Shown here: in pieces, positions 20,617 through 31,296 of the stretch
Layout of the letters: every line of letters begins with the position of its first letter
Position numbering within the stretch: the stretch's first letter is position 1
From: Microcyclospora pomicola
Taxonomy: Eukaryota; Ascomycota; Dothideomycetes; Capnodiales
DNA: 64,000 bases
Direction of reading: 5' to 3'
Assembly (NCBI GenBank): GCA_002786065.1
Contig: NHNY01000028.1
Location: forward strand, 272,861-336,860
The notes under the pieces: generated by a model
Databases searched by the model: none
Told to the model about the DNA's origin: nothing
Seen by the model: only the letters and a program-made list of their open reading frames with translations
Position numbers and translations under genes: made by a program

Positions 20617-23600
20617 TCACTCCGCCGCGTCACCCAGCAGCGCAGACGCCTGCGACAGCTCACGCATCACCTTCTCCGCCAGCAAATTCGCGCTGCTACC
20701 CGTGACAGCGGTCTGCGCCCACACGGCCTCGCGCTCATTGCTGGGCACAATGCGGTCGACCAAGCTCCGCTTACTGCGCGGGAGTGCCACCACCAGGCCC
20801 TTGAGCATGGGCATGTCGAGCGCCAGGAGCGGGATGTCCATGGCATTGATGCCCTCGGCGGCGCCGTTGGCAGCGTCGGACTCGAGGATCATCCCAATCA
20901 GCAGCAGCGAGTGGGCTTCGGTGACTAGCCCGAGCGTGACGTCGTTGGTGTGTTCTTTGCGCGACGGACGTGCCTCGCCCGGCGCCCAGAGCTTCAGCGA
21001 CGACTCGGCGCGCGCGAGCTGCTGGGGGAAGGAGTTGAGGAAGAGTGCGACTTCACGGGCCATGGGCGCACCGACGGCATCGAGCAGATTGAGGCAGAGC
21101 GGCAGCAGGCCTTCGCTCCAGATGGTAAACATGCGGACGGGTTCGTCGAAGGGGCCCTTGCCGTCGGGCTTGCGGTAGTAGTTGGAGATGTTGGCGTTGC
21201 TGATCTGGTCAAGCACGCCGTCGACTGCCATCTGCTCCGCGATCGGCGCGATGGTGGAAAGGGAGAGCAAGAACGTGATGGAAATCTCGCCATAGATGGG
21301 ATCATCAGCCATGACAGCCGCCAGCTGGTCGGCCCAAGAATACAAGCTCAGCGCGCCGCGCACAGTGCTGGAGCTTGCGATGACTTCGGCAATGAGTGCA
21401 TGGACCGAAGCGATACCCTTCACCGAGAGCACCGCTTGTAGTAGTGCTGTCAAGATCGCAAAGTCAGCAGGCAATGCAAGTTCGAGAGCTGTATGCAAGT
21501 TTCCGCAGAGCGCTCGGAAACCCGGCGCAATCACATGCCGTACAACTTCGACGAATAAACCACTCATGTTTGCAGATAGTGCAGGAGGCCCTCGTTCGAC
21601 CGGTGGTCTACCCTGAGTCGAGGCGGTGGATGGCGGAGGCTCGAGAGCCATGTACGCATGAGGCTGAATAGTCAGGTAGAGCACTTGAAGCAACACGCGG
21701 TAATACCGCAGGTCGTCCGGCGCACTCGCGACATCATAGTCTACGGGCGATGTCCGCACCAAGCTCCATGCCAAAGGTAACAGCTCTTTCATGGTTGGCT
21801 CTGATGCTTTTACAGCGACCAACTTCGATGACAACATAAAGGCCAGGTCGATGCGGGACTGTAGTACATCTGCGGTCCCAGGCACGCTCAAGTCAGCTTC
21901 CAGATTCGCATGAAGGCAGCTTTGCACGGCCACGGCGAGGGCAGTCCGTATATGGGCCTCCTGCTCAGCGCAATCGCAGAGCGTTGTCGCCAAGCTCTTC
22001 CACGACTCCAGCAGGCTGGTCTGCGCATCGACCAGACTGAGGTTCTTGTTCGCCCTCACGATCTCCTGGTAAAAGCCTTCGCCACGAGTCCTGCCATTCA
22101 CCACAGCCCCTGTCCAGGCTTGGTCATGCCTCAACACCGTCTCAGCCAAGTCCAGGTCATAGTAAAAGCCATCGCCATAGGGTGCAGGGTTGGACGGAGT
22201 CCTCTTGAAATCCGCCAGCTCGCAGTGTGGATACTTCCGCTTCATGTTCTCTGCAAGGTTCAGATGAAGAGATCGTCTGTACGCGTCCACCTTGACAGCG
22301 TATTCCTGCAGGTATCTCAAATGTCCCTTGAGTTTCTGAACGACGGACTTGTCGCCCACTTCGAGTCCAGTATGGATACTGACAGCGAGAATGTCACACA
22401 GCAGTGCCGTCATCTTGACTTCGTTCGCCTGGACCACTTCCTCCGCGATACCGGCGCCTCCAGCAGCCGCCAGGACACTGTCCAACCATGCCATTGCAGC
22501 ATTGAGAAAATCAGCGTGAGCGCGCACTTCATTCGAAGCCCAGATCCAGACATCTTGCGCTTTCGCGACGAAGCTGAGCATAGCCTTTGCACGATCTGGT
22601 GCAAGGTCAGCGATGTGGCTCAGTTCGTCCAAAGCATGTGCCAGTATTGATTGAGTTTGTGTGTTTGTCCTCGTATTATCTTTGAGACGTGTCCGTGGCA
22701 TGGTGCCTGTCAGCAAATAGACCGCGAACCATTGCTGCCTGCAGCCGAGAACATTGGAAAGGAAGTCCCAGATTTGGACTTCGACGTCCATATCACAGAG
22801 CGGCTGATCGAAATGCGCGATGACAGTGAGAAAAGCTTTGGCAGCGTCGGGACTCAGCGAGCCAAGCAGAGCGGGCGGATCGGCCTCCGACTCTGCAACG
22901 GCTTGGGTGATCTCGCTCAGCAAGTCTGACAGAGGACCCTTGTTGGCATGGTCTGCAGCCAATAACATAACATACGTCGGCGTGTTCTTCATGAGCTCGA
23001 CGCTCAAGACGGCAGCACATTCCACATCGATCAGCTTCATCGTCCGTACCAGCGTAGCGGTGAAAGCGCATAGCTCTCGCATTTGCAGCACCACAGATGT
23101 CCGCAGCCGCGTCGGAAGCACATCATCGGCGGCCTTGATGCCTTCTTCGAACAGATCGCTCAGCGTCGCGAGCAGTCCACTGCCATTCGACTCGGGTGCA
23201 AAGGCTTCGAGCACCAACTGTGCCGCTGGCATGAGGGCAACGGAGAACCTCTCCCTCCCGTCCATCGCTACACGGTCTGCGGCAGCCAGTGTCGGTTTCG
23301 CTGGTGCTTCTACGCCGAACGTGACGCGAAGCAACTTGTTGAACGTCGCTGCGATCTGCATCGACATCTTGTGCTTCTCATCGAGGATCGTGAAACGCCA
23401 GGACGCGAAGTTCTGGAACGCGTCCAGCATGACTCGTTGGTAGGCGGTGACGACGGTGCTCATGAGACGTTCCGGCACACTATCAACCGACAGCTCGGGA
23501 CCTTCGAAACGATGACCATTCCGAGAGGGTCTGGCCTTTCGCTTGATCAACCCAGCGATGGCATCGTCGATTAAGCTGGAGTACAGCCGTACGCAGATTG

Positions 23601-26232
23601 TCAGAAAGCGGTATTTGCCGCTCTGCAGCTCGCTACCAGCAACAGAAGCCGCGAGCGAGCTCGCACCCCCATTCAAGCCAAGGAGACTGCTACGGCCGAG
23701 CATGGCCCAGATCCTCTCGGGAAAGAAGCGGGTCAAAATTTCCAGGAACTCCACGCAAGCAGCAAGCAGGTCGATCGAGCCAGGCTGAGCCTTTCGATCC
23801 ATCTGATGCTGCAATTCCATCTCTAGTATGTCACCAACGACACCCATAATATCTTGTCCGTTATGGAGAGGCTCGCCTAGAGCGACGAGGAGCAGTGAAG
23901 CCTGTTCTTGCGCATAAGTCTGCTTTGCAGTGGATCGAAGCAGCGCGTTGATCAGGACGACGATTTCCGTCGCCGTCTCGCAATCGAGCTCTTCGCATGG
24001 GGGAGCAGGCCGTATGGCAGGAGATGGCAGAATGGTCGACAAGAGCAGACCAAGATACTGAAGCGCGGAATGTTGATGGTTGAGCTGTAAGACCTTTGTT
24101 TTCTCCTCGCCCACTATTTGACCACTGGTGCCGGCTGGTATTAGTGAGACGTTATCCCCTTCTTGTGTCTCGCCATTGGTTATGGCTCGTAGTCCAGCGG
24201 CACCTCGTAAGGAAGCCTTTTTGGAAGTGAACAGCGCCAGCGTATCTGTCAACACCATCCCATTGCTGCCTTCGTCTTCATTCTCCAAAACATATGATCG
24301 GAACGTGAGCGGCACCTTAGTCGTGAAGCTCCGCATGTCCTGCAGAGTCTGAACGATGTGCGATGGCCCAGCTTGCTCTCCGCCTTCAGCTTCCGCGAGG
24401 ATAGCACACAGCTGCAAGAATGGGCTCAGCTCGTATGGGTAGCGACTCATGCATTGAAACATGACGTGCGGGCCGTCGGTCGCGTCATTTAACAAGAACT
24501 TCTCGATGAGGCTTTGTGGCGTCGCCCGTGTGGTCTGTCCAGGCAGCTGCGGAGCCAAGATGGCGAACATGGCCTCGAGCACATCGGAGTTGTACGAGAC
24601 GAATGGCATGCCTTGTTGTATCAGTGCAAGCAGAACGTCCCGTGATGTGAGCGCGGTCGAAGCTCCGAGGTCAGACTCCCAATCGATGGCGGTCACCGTT
24701 GCCAGATCCGCACAAAACACATAGACCATCATCAGATCGACCGCAGACCGGACGAAGAATATAGCGGGGTCGGTATCGTCCATATCAGGAGTGTCCAGAA
24801 GACCATCCCAAGAAGACTCCCAGACCGAAACGTCCCTGCCTGCATTGCGAGACGGCTGGCGATTACGCTCTTCGTTGTCGCTCGACCCGTCTTCCATTCG
24901 ATTATGCTCACGACTCTCGCGCGATTCGGTGGCCAATGCTTTTAATTGGGTCGTGATGATGCCCCACGCATACACAGCAGGGGCCGCAACAGTGATGTTC
25001 TGTCTGGCCGCCTGGCATAGGACCATGGTGATCTGACTCGTACTAGCCTCGTCCATGATGTATTCATTATCCTCACGCACCGCTAGATCCGGATATTGCG
25101 CGTCCCCTCTTTGCGCGCTAATGTACTCATCCTGCAGCTTCGTGACAGTCTGCGGCAATTGGAAGATGGCGAGCGAGATGATGGACACCAGACAGTCCAT
25201 GGTGGAGGGCGCTCGTACCAGAGTGAAAGCTTGCGCGTCCTGAAAGAAAGCGGTCTTGTCCATCAGATCAAACCACGCCTTGATCAATGTGGCACGAGTG
25301 ATGACCTTCAAGCTGTAGATCGAGCTGAGCAGCAATCGGAGCACATCGATCAGCCTCCGCAAGCTGGCAGTGATGTGCAACTCCGTCCTCGAGGCGTCAG
25401 CCGTGAAGACCGTGGGGATTTTACCCGTTGCTGGCTCCGACGCTCGATCGTCAATGTGCTTGATACACGCCATACCAAAGGCATGAATCTTCGCCACATC
25501 GTCCGCCGTGTAATATGCCTCCCGAACCGTGGCAGCCAACGTATCCAACCACGAACCCTGCGGCAACACATCCACCGCCATCTCTGTACTTGCCCCTTCC
25601 GCTCTAACCGCGCTTCGACTGACAAGATCCGCACAGATCTTGGTAATATACTCCATCTCTTCCAGATAAAACCGCAGCAACCTCTCTCTCCGCGTCCCTT
25701 GATTGCCAAAGTCCAGCTCCGGTCTCACCGGCGGCGGCGGCGCCAGCACATTCGACAGGCTCGTCGTACTGCCCGCCATGACCGACCCGCGAAACCCACT
25801 CGCCGCATTCCCGCCACTCGGCGCGACCGCCGTGTTCAGCAGCAGCGTATGCGCCGGTCTCTGCTGCCACTCCAGCACCGCCAGCCGCAACGCCGCGAGC
25901 TCCTCGATCTGCACCTGCGCCGACAGCCACAGCGCATCTTCCTTGAGCTGGTCGAGGCTATACTCGCCGTTGGCCGCGTTGGCGACATGAATCGGGGCGG
26001 TCTTGGTCTCGAAGTCGGCTTTCGTCCGCGAGGACGGGGCCGCGAAGGGCGCGAGGGCGTGCTGCAGGATGTGGCTGCTTTCCGGGCTGGCGAGGTATTG
26101 CTGCAGCGCGGTCGCGGTCTCGTCGCGGGTGGTCGTCTCGGGATCGCAGAGGGTGCGCCACGCGGTCTTCCATGAGATCAGCCTTTGGTGGCCGGCGAGA
26201 CACTTGTCGAGTGGAGGGAAGTAGCTGGCCAT
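20617..26232 (-). CDS. NUP192: Inner-ring nucleoporin Nup192 (Nup205)
   Basis: Large alpha-solenoid scaffold nucleoporin of the nuclear pore inner ring, binding Nic96/Nup93 and Nup53. One uninterrupted frame of 1871 residues from ATG 26232 (MASYFPPLDKCLAGHQRLIS), close to the length of fungal Nup192. The N-terminal part has family blocks SLDQLKEDALWLSAQVQIEE and LPQGSWLDTLAATVREAYY. Central text includes MPFVSYNSDVLEAMFAIL and the C-terminal part QISNANISNYYRKPDGKGPF. It is helical and Leu/Ala-rich throughout, with no transmembrane or FG repeats, as expected. The absence of introns in 5.6 kb is notable but not exceptional in fungi. Long open frames on the opposite strand are codon-bias shadows. 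Confidence 0.93.
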   Translation of the reverse strand: MASYFPPLDKCLAGHQRLISWKTAWRTLCDPETTTRDETATALQQYLASPESSHILQHALAPFAAPSSRTKADFETKTAPIHVANAANGEYSLDQLKEDALWLSAQVQIEELAALRLAVLEWQQRPAHTLLLNTAVAPSGGNAASGFRGSVMAGSTTSLSNVLAPPPPVRPELDFGNQGTRRERLLRFYLEEMEYITKICADLVSRSAVRAEGASTEMAVDVLPQGSWLDTLAATVREAYYTADDVAKIHAFGMACIKHIDDRASEPATGKIPTVFTADASRTELHITASLRRLIDVLRLLLSSIYSLKVITRATLIKAWFDLMDKTAFFQDAQAFTLVRAPSTMDCLVSIISLAIFQLPQTVTKLQDEYISAQRGDAQYPDLAVREDNEYIMDEASTSQITMVLCQAARQNITVAAPAVYAWGIITTQLKALATESRESREHNRMEDGSSDNEERNRQPSRNAGRDVSVWESSWDGLLDTPDMDDTDPAIFFVRSAVDLMMVYVFCADLATVTAIDWESDLGASTALTSRDVLLALIQQGMPFVSYNSDVLEAMFAILAPQLPGQTTRATPQSLIEKFLLNDATDGPHVMFQCMSRYPYELSPFLQLCAILAEAEGGEQAGPSHIVQTLQDMRSFTTKVPLTFRSYVLENEDEGSNGMVLTDTLALFTSKKASLRGAAGLRAITNGETQEGDNVSLIPAGTSGQIVGEEKTKVLQLNHQHSALQYLGLLLSTILPSPAIRPAPPCEELDCETATEIVVLINALLRSTAKQTYAQEQASLLLVALGEPLHNGQDIMGVVGDILEMELQHQMDRKAQPGSIDLLAACVEFLEILTRFFPERIWAMLGRSSLLGLNGGASSLAASVAGSELQSGKYRFLTICVRLYSSLIDDAIAGLIKRKARPSRNGHRFEGPELSVDSVPERLMSTVVTAYQRVMLDAFQNFASWRFTILDEKHKMSMQIAATFNKLLRVTFGVEAPAKPTLAAADRVAMDGRERFSVALMPAAQLVLEAFAPESNGSGLLATLSDLFEEGIKAADDVLPTRLRTSVVLQMRELCAFTATLVRTMKLIDVECAAVLSVELMKNTPTYVMLLAADHANKGPLSDLLSEITQAVAESEADPPALLGSLSPDAAKAFLTVIAHFDQPLCDMDVEVQIWDFLSNVLGCRQQWFAVYLLTGTMPRTRLKDNTRTNTQTQSILAHALDELSHIADLAPDRAKAMLSFVAKAQDVWIWASNEVRAHADFLNAAMAWLDSVLAAAGGAGIAEEVVQANEVKMTALLCDILAVSIHTGLEVGDKSVVQKLKGHLRYLQEYAVKVDAYRRSLHLNLAENMKRKYPHCELADFKRTPSNPAPYGDGFYYDLDLAETVLRHDQAWTGAVVNGRTRGEGFYQEIVRANKNLSLVDAQTSLLESWKSLATTLCDCAEQEAHIRTALAVAVQSCLHANLEADLSVPGTADVLQSRIDLAFMLSSKLVAVKASEPTMKELLPLAWSLVRTSPVDYDVASAPDDLRYYRVLLQVLYLTIQPHAYMALEPPPSTASTQGRPPVERGPPALSANMSGLFVEVVRHVIAPGFRALCGNLHTALELALPADFAILTALLQAVLSVKGIASVHALIAEVIASSSTVRGALSLYSWADQLAAVMADDPIYGEISITFLLSLSTIAPIAEQMAVDGVLDQISNANISNYYRKPDGKGPFDEPVRMFTIWSEGLLPLCLNLLDAVGAPMAREVALFLNSFPQQLARAESSLKLWAPGEARPSRKEHTNDVTLGLVTEAHSLLLIGMILESDAANGAAEGINAMDIPLLALDMPMLKGLVVALPRSKRSLVDRIVPSNEREAVWAQTAVTGSSANLLAEKVMRELSQASALLGDAAE

Positions 26233-26940
26233 GTTGCTGTGCCTGCGGAGAGGATGATGGTGGTGAAGAAAGGACTGTCGGGATCAAGACGCATCCTCCG
26301 AGTAAGGAATGGTTATCTCGGACAGATCATGTCGTGTTGAATTGCTCGTCCAGACGTCCAAATGTGGTTTCTTGAAGGGCTGTATACTTCACTTCGCTAG
26401 TCGAAACAACGAGCTTGTCGCGTGTTTGGAGCTCGAGGAACGCGGAGGTCGATCTCGAAAATTAAAGTCCTGGGACAATTTATTCACACTGCCCAATGGC
26501 TTCACGAGGTATGAACAGGCATAGCTGGAAAGAGAAATCCACATCGTACTGACACATGTAGCCTCGAACAAGTTACGATCTCACATCAAACCCCTTCCAT
26601 GATACAGTATTATGTACAAGCTCTACCTAGAGACGTCCCGCATGAACCTCACTGCTCCCCAACGAAGCGTGATTGATAGCAATAACACAAAGATCGACAC
26701 ACGTAGGTGTACAATCACCAGAAGGATGCAGTCAGGTATCCAACCACCACGCCGATGCCATACAAAATCGCTTCACGCAGAAATCTCGTCCTGTCCAAAA
26801 AGAAACGCCGCCGGGTCCGGCATGAAAGCAAATCGACTCTGAAGTCGTAAGATTACAAGGTAATTAGACATATACACATGAGGTGCCCGGTCGCAGCTGT
26901 GTCTGGGCTTGACTTCGAGAAGTGGTGGTCGTCAGAACGA
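26233..26940. other. Spacer between NUP192 and coiled-coil gene
   Basis: 708 bases with both neighbours on the minus strand. It holds the NUP192 promoter and the 3' end of the coiled-coil gene. Nothing else was recognised. Confidence 0.45.
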
Positions 26941-29900
26941 TCAGTACATCAACGCCTCTGCGCGGTCGCGCTCCTCCACGATCAGTTTCTGGAGTTTGCG
27001 CATCTGCGTCAAGGCCGCGTCGCGCTCGGTCTGGAGCTCGGCGACGTCGATTTGGCTTCGGTTGACGCGCTGCACGACGGTTTGCATGTCCTCCTCGGCC
27101 TCGCGGAGCATGCCTTCGAGCTCTTTGACCTTTCGCTCGAGCATCTGCGTGCGACTTGCTTCCAGGAGCGATGTCTCAGTCATGCGTTTGCCGATCGTGG
27201 GACTGGTCTTGAACATGGGCGAGGTCGCGGGTGACAGCTTCTTCGGGTCCGGAATGAAAATTTGCAGACGCTCAAGAGACGGCGAGGTCGCTTCTTCGAT
27301 CTTGCGGACTTCCGCCTCATGGTTCCCAAGAGTCGCTTCGGAGTGCTGTTGGGCTGCCAGAACGCTGTCTTCCATACCCGCGAGACGCTTCTGCATCTCC
27401 TCGATTTGTCGAGTGGACTCTTTTTGGTCCCTCTCGCCCTTCGCCACAGCTTTTGCCAGCTTCTCACGAAGCTCGACACTGCTCTGGACCTCCTTCTCAA
27501 GCTGGTCGGCGAGGTCGTCCATTCGTTGTGCCGAACCAGACAGCTCCTGCGCCATGTCACCTTGACCAACGGCAGCACGTTGTCGATACTCAACTGCTGC
27601 TTGTCGGGCATGGTCTCGCTCTCGTTCCATGGCAGAGATGCTTAGCTGAAGTTTCTCGTCTTCGTCCTCATCTCCAGAAGAACTCGCGCTGGAGGATGCG
27701 CGTGGGATGATGTCATGTTCTTGTAACATGATACGTAGGCCTCGGGTCTCTTGCTCCGCACGATCAAGGTCCATCTTGATGCCCGACAGACCCTTCTCGT
27801 ACTGCCACTTCTGCTCGAGAGCATCTTCAGTGCGCTTTCTCAAGGTCGTGACCTCATCTTTGAGGAAGGAGACCTCGCGGTGGTAGGCAGTACGTTTGGG
27901 TGCGTTCTCCGACTCGGCCTTGTCCTTGGCGGTCGTGAGCTTCTTGACCGCACGTTGGTGCTCCTTGTTCTGTTTCTCGTAGCGACAAATGAGTAATTGA
28001 AGCGCTTTGTGAAGGGCGTCACGCTGGTCTTCGATCTCCTTGATGCCGTCAGACGAGAGGGCGCTTGCGCCGATGGAACCAGAGCGTTGTCGTCCCTCGC
28101 CACGGTCTTTGACAGATCCGGACCTTGTCATCATGCCGCCACGTTTCGACCCATTCTTCAAGGAGTTGGACCTCGACATCTGACTTCTGGGGTAAAATCC
28201 TCCATCTTCTTCGGCAATGCTGCCAAAGCCACGAATGCTTTGACCAGATGCACGGCGCGAGTCAAGCAAGGCCCTATGCTCCTCGCGAAGAGCCGTCAAC
28301 TCTTGTTGCATCCGGCTATTTTCGTATGCCAATGACTGGCTACGCGATGCTTCAGACTCAAGACCCTCCACACGAGCTCTCAGTTGAGGTACAATCTCAT
28401 CCCTCAGATTGTCTCGCTCGTTTCGATGTTGGGCCAGATCTTCACGCATAGCGCTGTAGAGGTCTTCGAAGTTGTCCTTGGCTGATCGCTCCTGACTGAG
28501 ACGTCTCCTAGTTTCGTCCAGCGTAGACTCGAGCTCACCGACTCGGTCGTCCATAGTGCCGTTGAGCTCCTGATCGTTGCGCTTCTGTAGTTGGTCTTCC
28601 AGGTGGTGCACCATCTCTTCCAGGTCTCTTCGGCGGCCCAGTTCTGTTTGTATTCTGTTCGCCATTTCAACTTTGAGTTGCGCCTTTTCTTGTTCCACCT
28701 TGCGCATCTTGGTCTCTAGTTGCTCCACCCTTTCGTCTGGATTCGAGATTGGATACCGCGTGGAGCTAGTGCCAGAATCCGAGAAATAGTCACTACTTCT
28801 ACGAGTTGCAAAGTCTGAATGTGGAATGTTGGGCATCTCCAAGCGAAGGCGGTCCAGCTCATCCTCAAGTTCCATTTCTCTTCTGATCGATCCTGCCAGC
28901 TCGGTGCTGATGTGCGATAATTCCTTCTCAAGCTCCCTCACATGAGCATTGGTGTGCGCCGAGCCAAGTAGCAGAGGTGTCTCGGGGTTGTCGAAGTAGT
29001 GAGCTCCGGCACTGTTCGCCATCTTGACATCAAGACCCGGCGGTGTGAGCCGAGCCTTGGTAGCGGGGGTACCATCCATGAGGACGACTGAAGGTCGGCG
29101 TTGTTCACCCGGTGAAGGTTGAGGGGAAAGGGACCGATCACTGAAGGTTGTGGTGGGTGAGTCGACAGTTGCGGCCGAGTTCCATCCAAAGAATGTGCCC
29201 AGCTTGGATACAGGCGACTTCGGTCTGGCTCCGTGGCGATTCGACTCGTCAGCGCTCAACAATGAGTCGTTCGACAGTGTGCGCTGTACTCCGTCGAATT
29301 GAAGCGTGATTGGCACTGCTTGTCCTTCGTCCGCCGACCCGTGGTTGTGGTGGTTCACGAACGAGTACTGAGAGCCGGAGTCGTTGCTTGATATGGAAAG
29401 ACGCGGCGCATGAGGCATTGTTTGTTCTTGAGCATAGCGTGAATGATCCGGTATACTGGACGGTCTCGAGGGATCGTAGTAGGAGGAAGCAGAGGAACTT
29501 TCAGCGCGGGAGTCTACTGAGACAGGACGGTTGTGGTCGGGAGTGGGGAAGACGTAGGACGACCTGGTCAGGTTTGTCAGTGCCCTGGTCGGCAAGGTAT
29601 GGTTGCGCGGATCGACTGACCTCAAGTGCTCGTGCTGAGGTTGTGGCTCCTCAGGAACAGGCTGCGGGCGAACGAACCCACTGTAGGGTCGTGTCTTGGG
29701 GCTCGTCAATGAGGTAGGCCGTGACCGGGGATCTGCGGGTCTTCCCAATACCTGTGGAACTGAAGGCAGAGAGGCCGGCCGGGGATGGACCGTGGTGGAC
29801 GAGTTCTTCTGCTCCACCAGGGGAATGCTTGAAGCCTGAGAGCGGAAGGAGGAGAAGGAAGGGACTGAGCTTCGGAACCAGGAGGAGTGTTTGGTCAGGC

Positions 29901-30165
29901 CAGAGGGTTGGTCGTGGGCGAGCGGGGGAGGAGGCTGTTGGTGATGGACAGGAGTAGCAGCAGCAGCAGCAGGAGGAGGATTGGCAATGAGGCCGTTAGC
30001 TAGTGTCGAGGCACGTTGCGAGGACGGTTGATGCGCATCAGGGTCTCCTGCGGTCGAAGAGGAGGACGAGGAGGATGCAGCGGCGTCTGGGCGGGACGAA
30101 TAGTAATCGTAGTCGTCCGCCGACGAAGCAGAAGAGGCCGACGAGGCCTGCCGTGAGTGCGCCAT
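26941..30165 (-). CDS. Large coiled-coil protein, fungal, function unknown
   Basis: Single-exon protein of 1074 residues from ATG 30165 (MAHSRQASSASSASS); the frame is open further 5' but has no other ATG. The first 430 residues are disordered, rich in Ser, Pro and His, with many SP/TP sites and short Ala runs. From about residue 440 to 900 it is a nearly continuous coiled coil (for example LEKELSHISTELAGSIRREM and LEDQLQKRNDQELNGTMDD). A conserved-looking block, DALHKALQLLICRYEKQNKE, occurs near residue 720. The C-terminus has a short proline segment (FIPDPKKLSPATSPMF) and a final coil ending AELQTERDAALTQMRKLQ. The layout suggests a cytoskeletal, septum or spindle-pole scaffold, but I did not match a named family. 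Transcribed in the same direction as NUP192. Confidence 0.8.
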   Translation of the reverse strand: MAHSRQASSASSASSADDYDYYSSRPDAAASSSSSSSTAGDPDAHQPSSQRASTLANGLIANPPPAAAAATPVHHQQPPPPLAHDQPSGLTKHSSWFRSSVPSFSSFRSQASSIPLVEQKNSSTTVHPRPASLPSVPQVLGRPADPRSRPTSLTSPKTRPYSGFVRPQPVPEEPQPQHEHLRSVDPRNHTLPTRALTNLTRSSYVFPTPDHNRPVSVDSRAESSSASSYYDPSRPSSIPDHSRYAQEQTMPHAPRLSISSNDSGSQYSFVNHHNHGSADEGQAVPITLQFDGVQRTLSNDSLLSADESNRHGARPKSPVSKLGTFFGWNSAATVDSPTTTFSDRSLSPQPSPGEQRRPSVVLMDGTPATKARLTPPGLDVKMANSAGAHYFDNPETPLLLGSAHTNAHVRELEKELSHISTELAGSIRREMELEDELDRLRLEMPNIPHSDFATRRSSDYFSDSGTSSTRYPISNPDERVEQLETKMRKVEQEKAQLKVEMANRIQTELGRRRDLEEMVHHLEDQLQKRNDQELNGTMDDRVGELESTLDETRRRLSQERSAKDNFEDLYSAMREDLAQHRNERDNLRDEIVPQLRARVEGLESEASRSQSLAYENSRMQQELTALREEHRALLDSRRASGQSIRGFGSIAEEDGGFYPRSQMSRSNSLKNGSKRGGMMTRSGSVKDRGEGRQRSGSIGASALSSDGIKEIEDQRDALHKALQLLICRYEKQNKEHQRAVKKLTTAKDKAESENAPKRTAYHREVSFLKDEVTTLRKRTEDALEQKWQYEKGLSGIKMDLDRAEQETRGLRIMLQEHDIIPRASSSASSSGDEDEDEKLQLSISAMERERDHARQAAVEYRQRAAVGQGDMAQELSGSAQRMDDLADQLEKEVQSSVELREKLAKAVAKGERDQKESTRQIEEMQKRLAGMEDSVLAAQQHSEATLGNHEAEVRKIEEATSPSLERLQIFIPDPKKLSPATSPMFKTSPTIGKRMTETSLLEASRTQMLERKVKELEGMLREAEEDMQTVVQRVNRSQIDVAELQTERDAALTQMRKLQKLIVEERDRAEALMY

Positions 30166-31296
30166 ACCGATACAGTCTCTCGCCGCAGACGATCCGTGGA
30201 GAGGCTCGACCAGTGAGGAAGAGCGACGGTAGAGCACACACACCGCCCGCAGCAACTCTAGGCTCGGATTCGGCGAGCGATAGACATTGCGCGCAGGTCG
30301 TTGCCAATACAATGGGAGGGAATTGGCAGTGGGCTAGCGGGCGCACAGGATTATTGGGCGGAGGGGATAGGAGGTCGGTGGTGGTGGTCGGTGGACAGTG
30401 GACGGTCGAGATGTGATGGCCGTTGGAGGACAAAGTCAGTCTGGGACGGGGTCCAAGCGCGCGCCGACTGGATCGGCTGGCCCTCACTCGCCGCATAACC
30501 GCTGCACTCTAATCCATCGACCGACGAGAGCGACTACCTCTTCACTAATCGTGACCCCCTGACCGTCCTTCATCAGGGCGCGAATGCACGACATCCAAAC
30601 ACTCCCACCACACCTCCGTCGACCTGCTCGATCCGCGTCGTCCGCCGTCTGCAAATCAGATCGCGCATCTTCGCTGGTGCGATGTACAGTATGTCTCCTC
30701 CTCGGCAGCGGCAATTTTAGCCTTCAGCCATTCGAGGCACGCGCCGGCGCCTCTGGCCCTCGACTCCAGCCAGGGGATCTGGCCGTTTCGTGCTTCATTT
30801 TAAATCTCCCCATGCTCAACATCCATGTCATTGCGCAACCCGTTTCAGCGTGCGCGTGCGAAGGGTGCGCGACCTGTCGGACAGGAAAGGTCCCTGACGA
30901 TCACCATCTTGAACAGGGAAGTGCCGTGCTTCTAGAGCGCAACCTGTGCGATCTCCGTCTTGGTGATGAGGATCAGCCATGCGGAGAAGCTGGGGAATGG
31001 CAGTTGATGTGATCAGATGCTGTGACGGGACATGGCGCTGCAGGAGTGCGTGCACATACACATGCCTGTGCTGAAGATCACCACATTCAGGTGTCTTGCT
31101 AATAATAACCACATCCCATTCCATACAGTGCACGCGAGTCGGCGATGCCATTTCCAGATCCAAGCCATCCGAAACGTTATCGAAACACAGGTACTATACA
31201 GGGGCCATCCGTTAACACTCCTCCACTTGCCCATCTCCACCTCATGGACGATGTACCTTGCCGATATGTACAGAGGTACTTCCACCACGTCTCCTC
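30166..31296. other. Spacer upstream of the coiled-coil gene
   Basis: 1.1 kb between the coiled-coil gene and the aldo-keto reductase 3' end, both on the minus strand. The part near 30170-30310 stays open in the coiled-coil frame but lacks an ATG, so it is treated as leader. No other gene supported. Confidence 0.45.

Noticed and set aside
21910-22650. Plus-strand open frame of 246 codons opposite NUP192
   Set aside because: Again antisense to a well-supported long gene and without recognisable domains.
25096-26175. Plus-strand open frame of 359 codons opposite NUP192
   Set aside because: Arg/His/Gln-rich shadow of the minus-strand coding sequence; no family motif, and NUP192 is firmly supported on the other strand.
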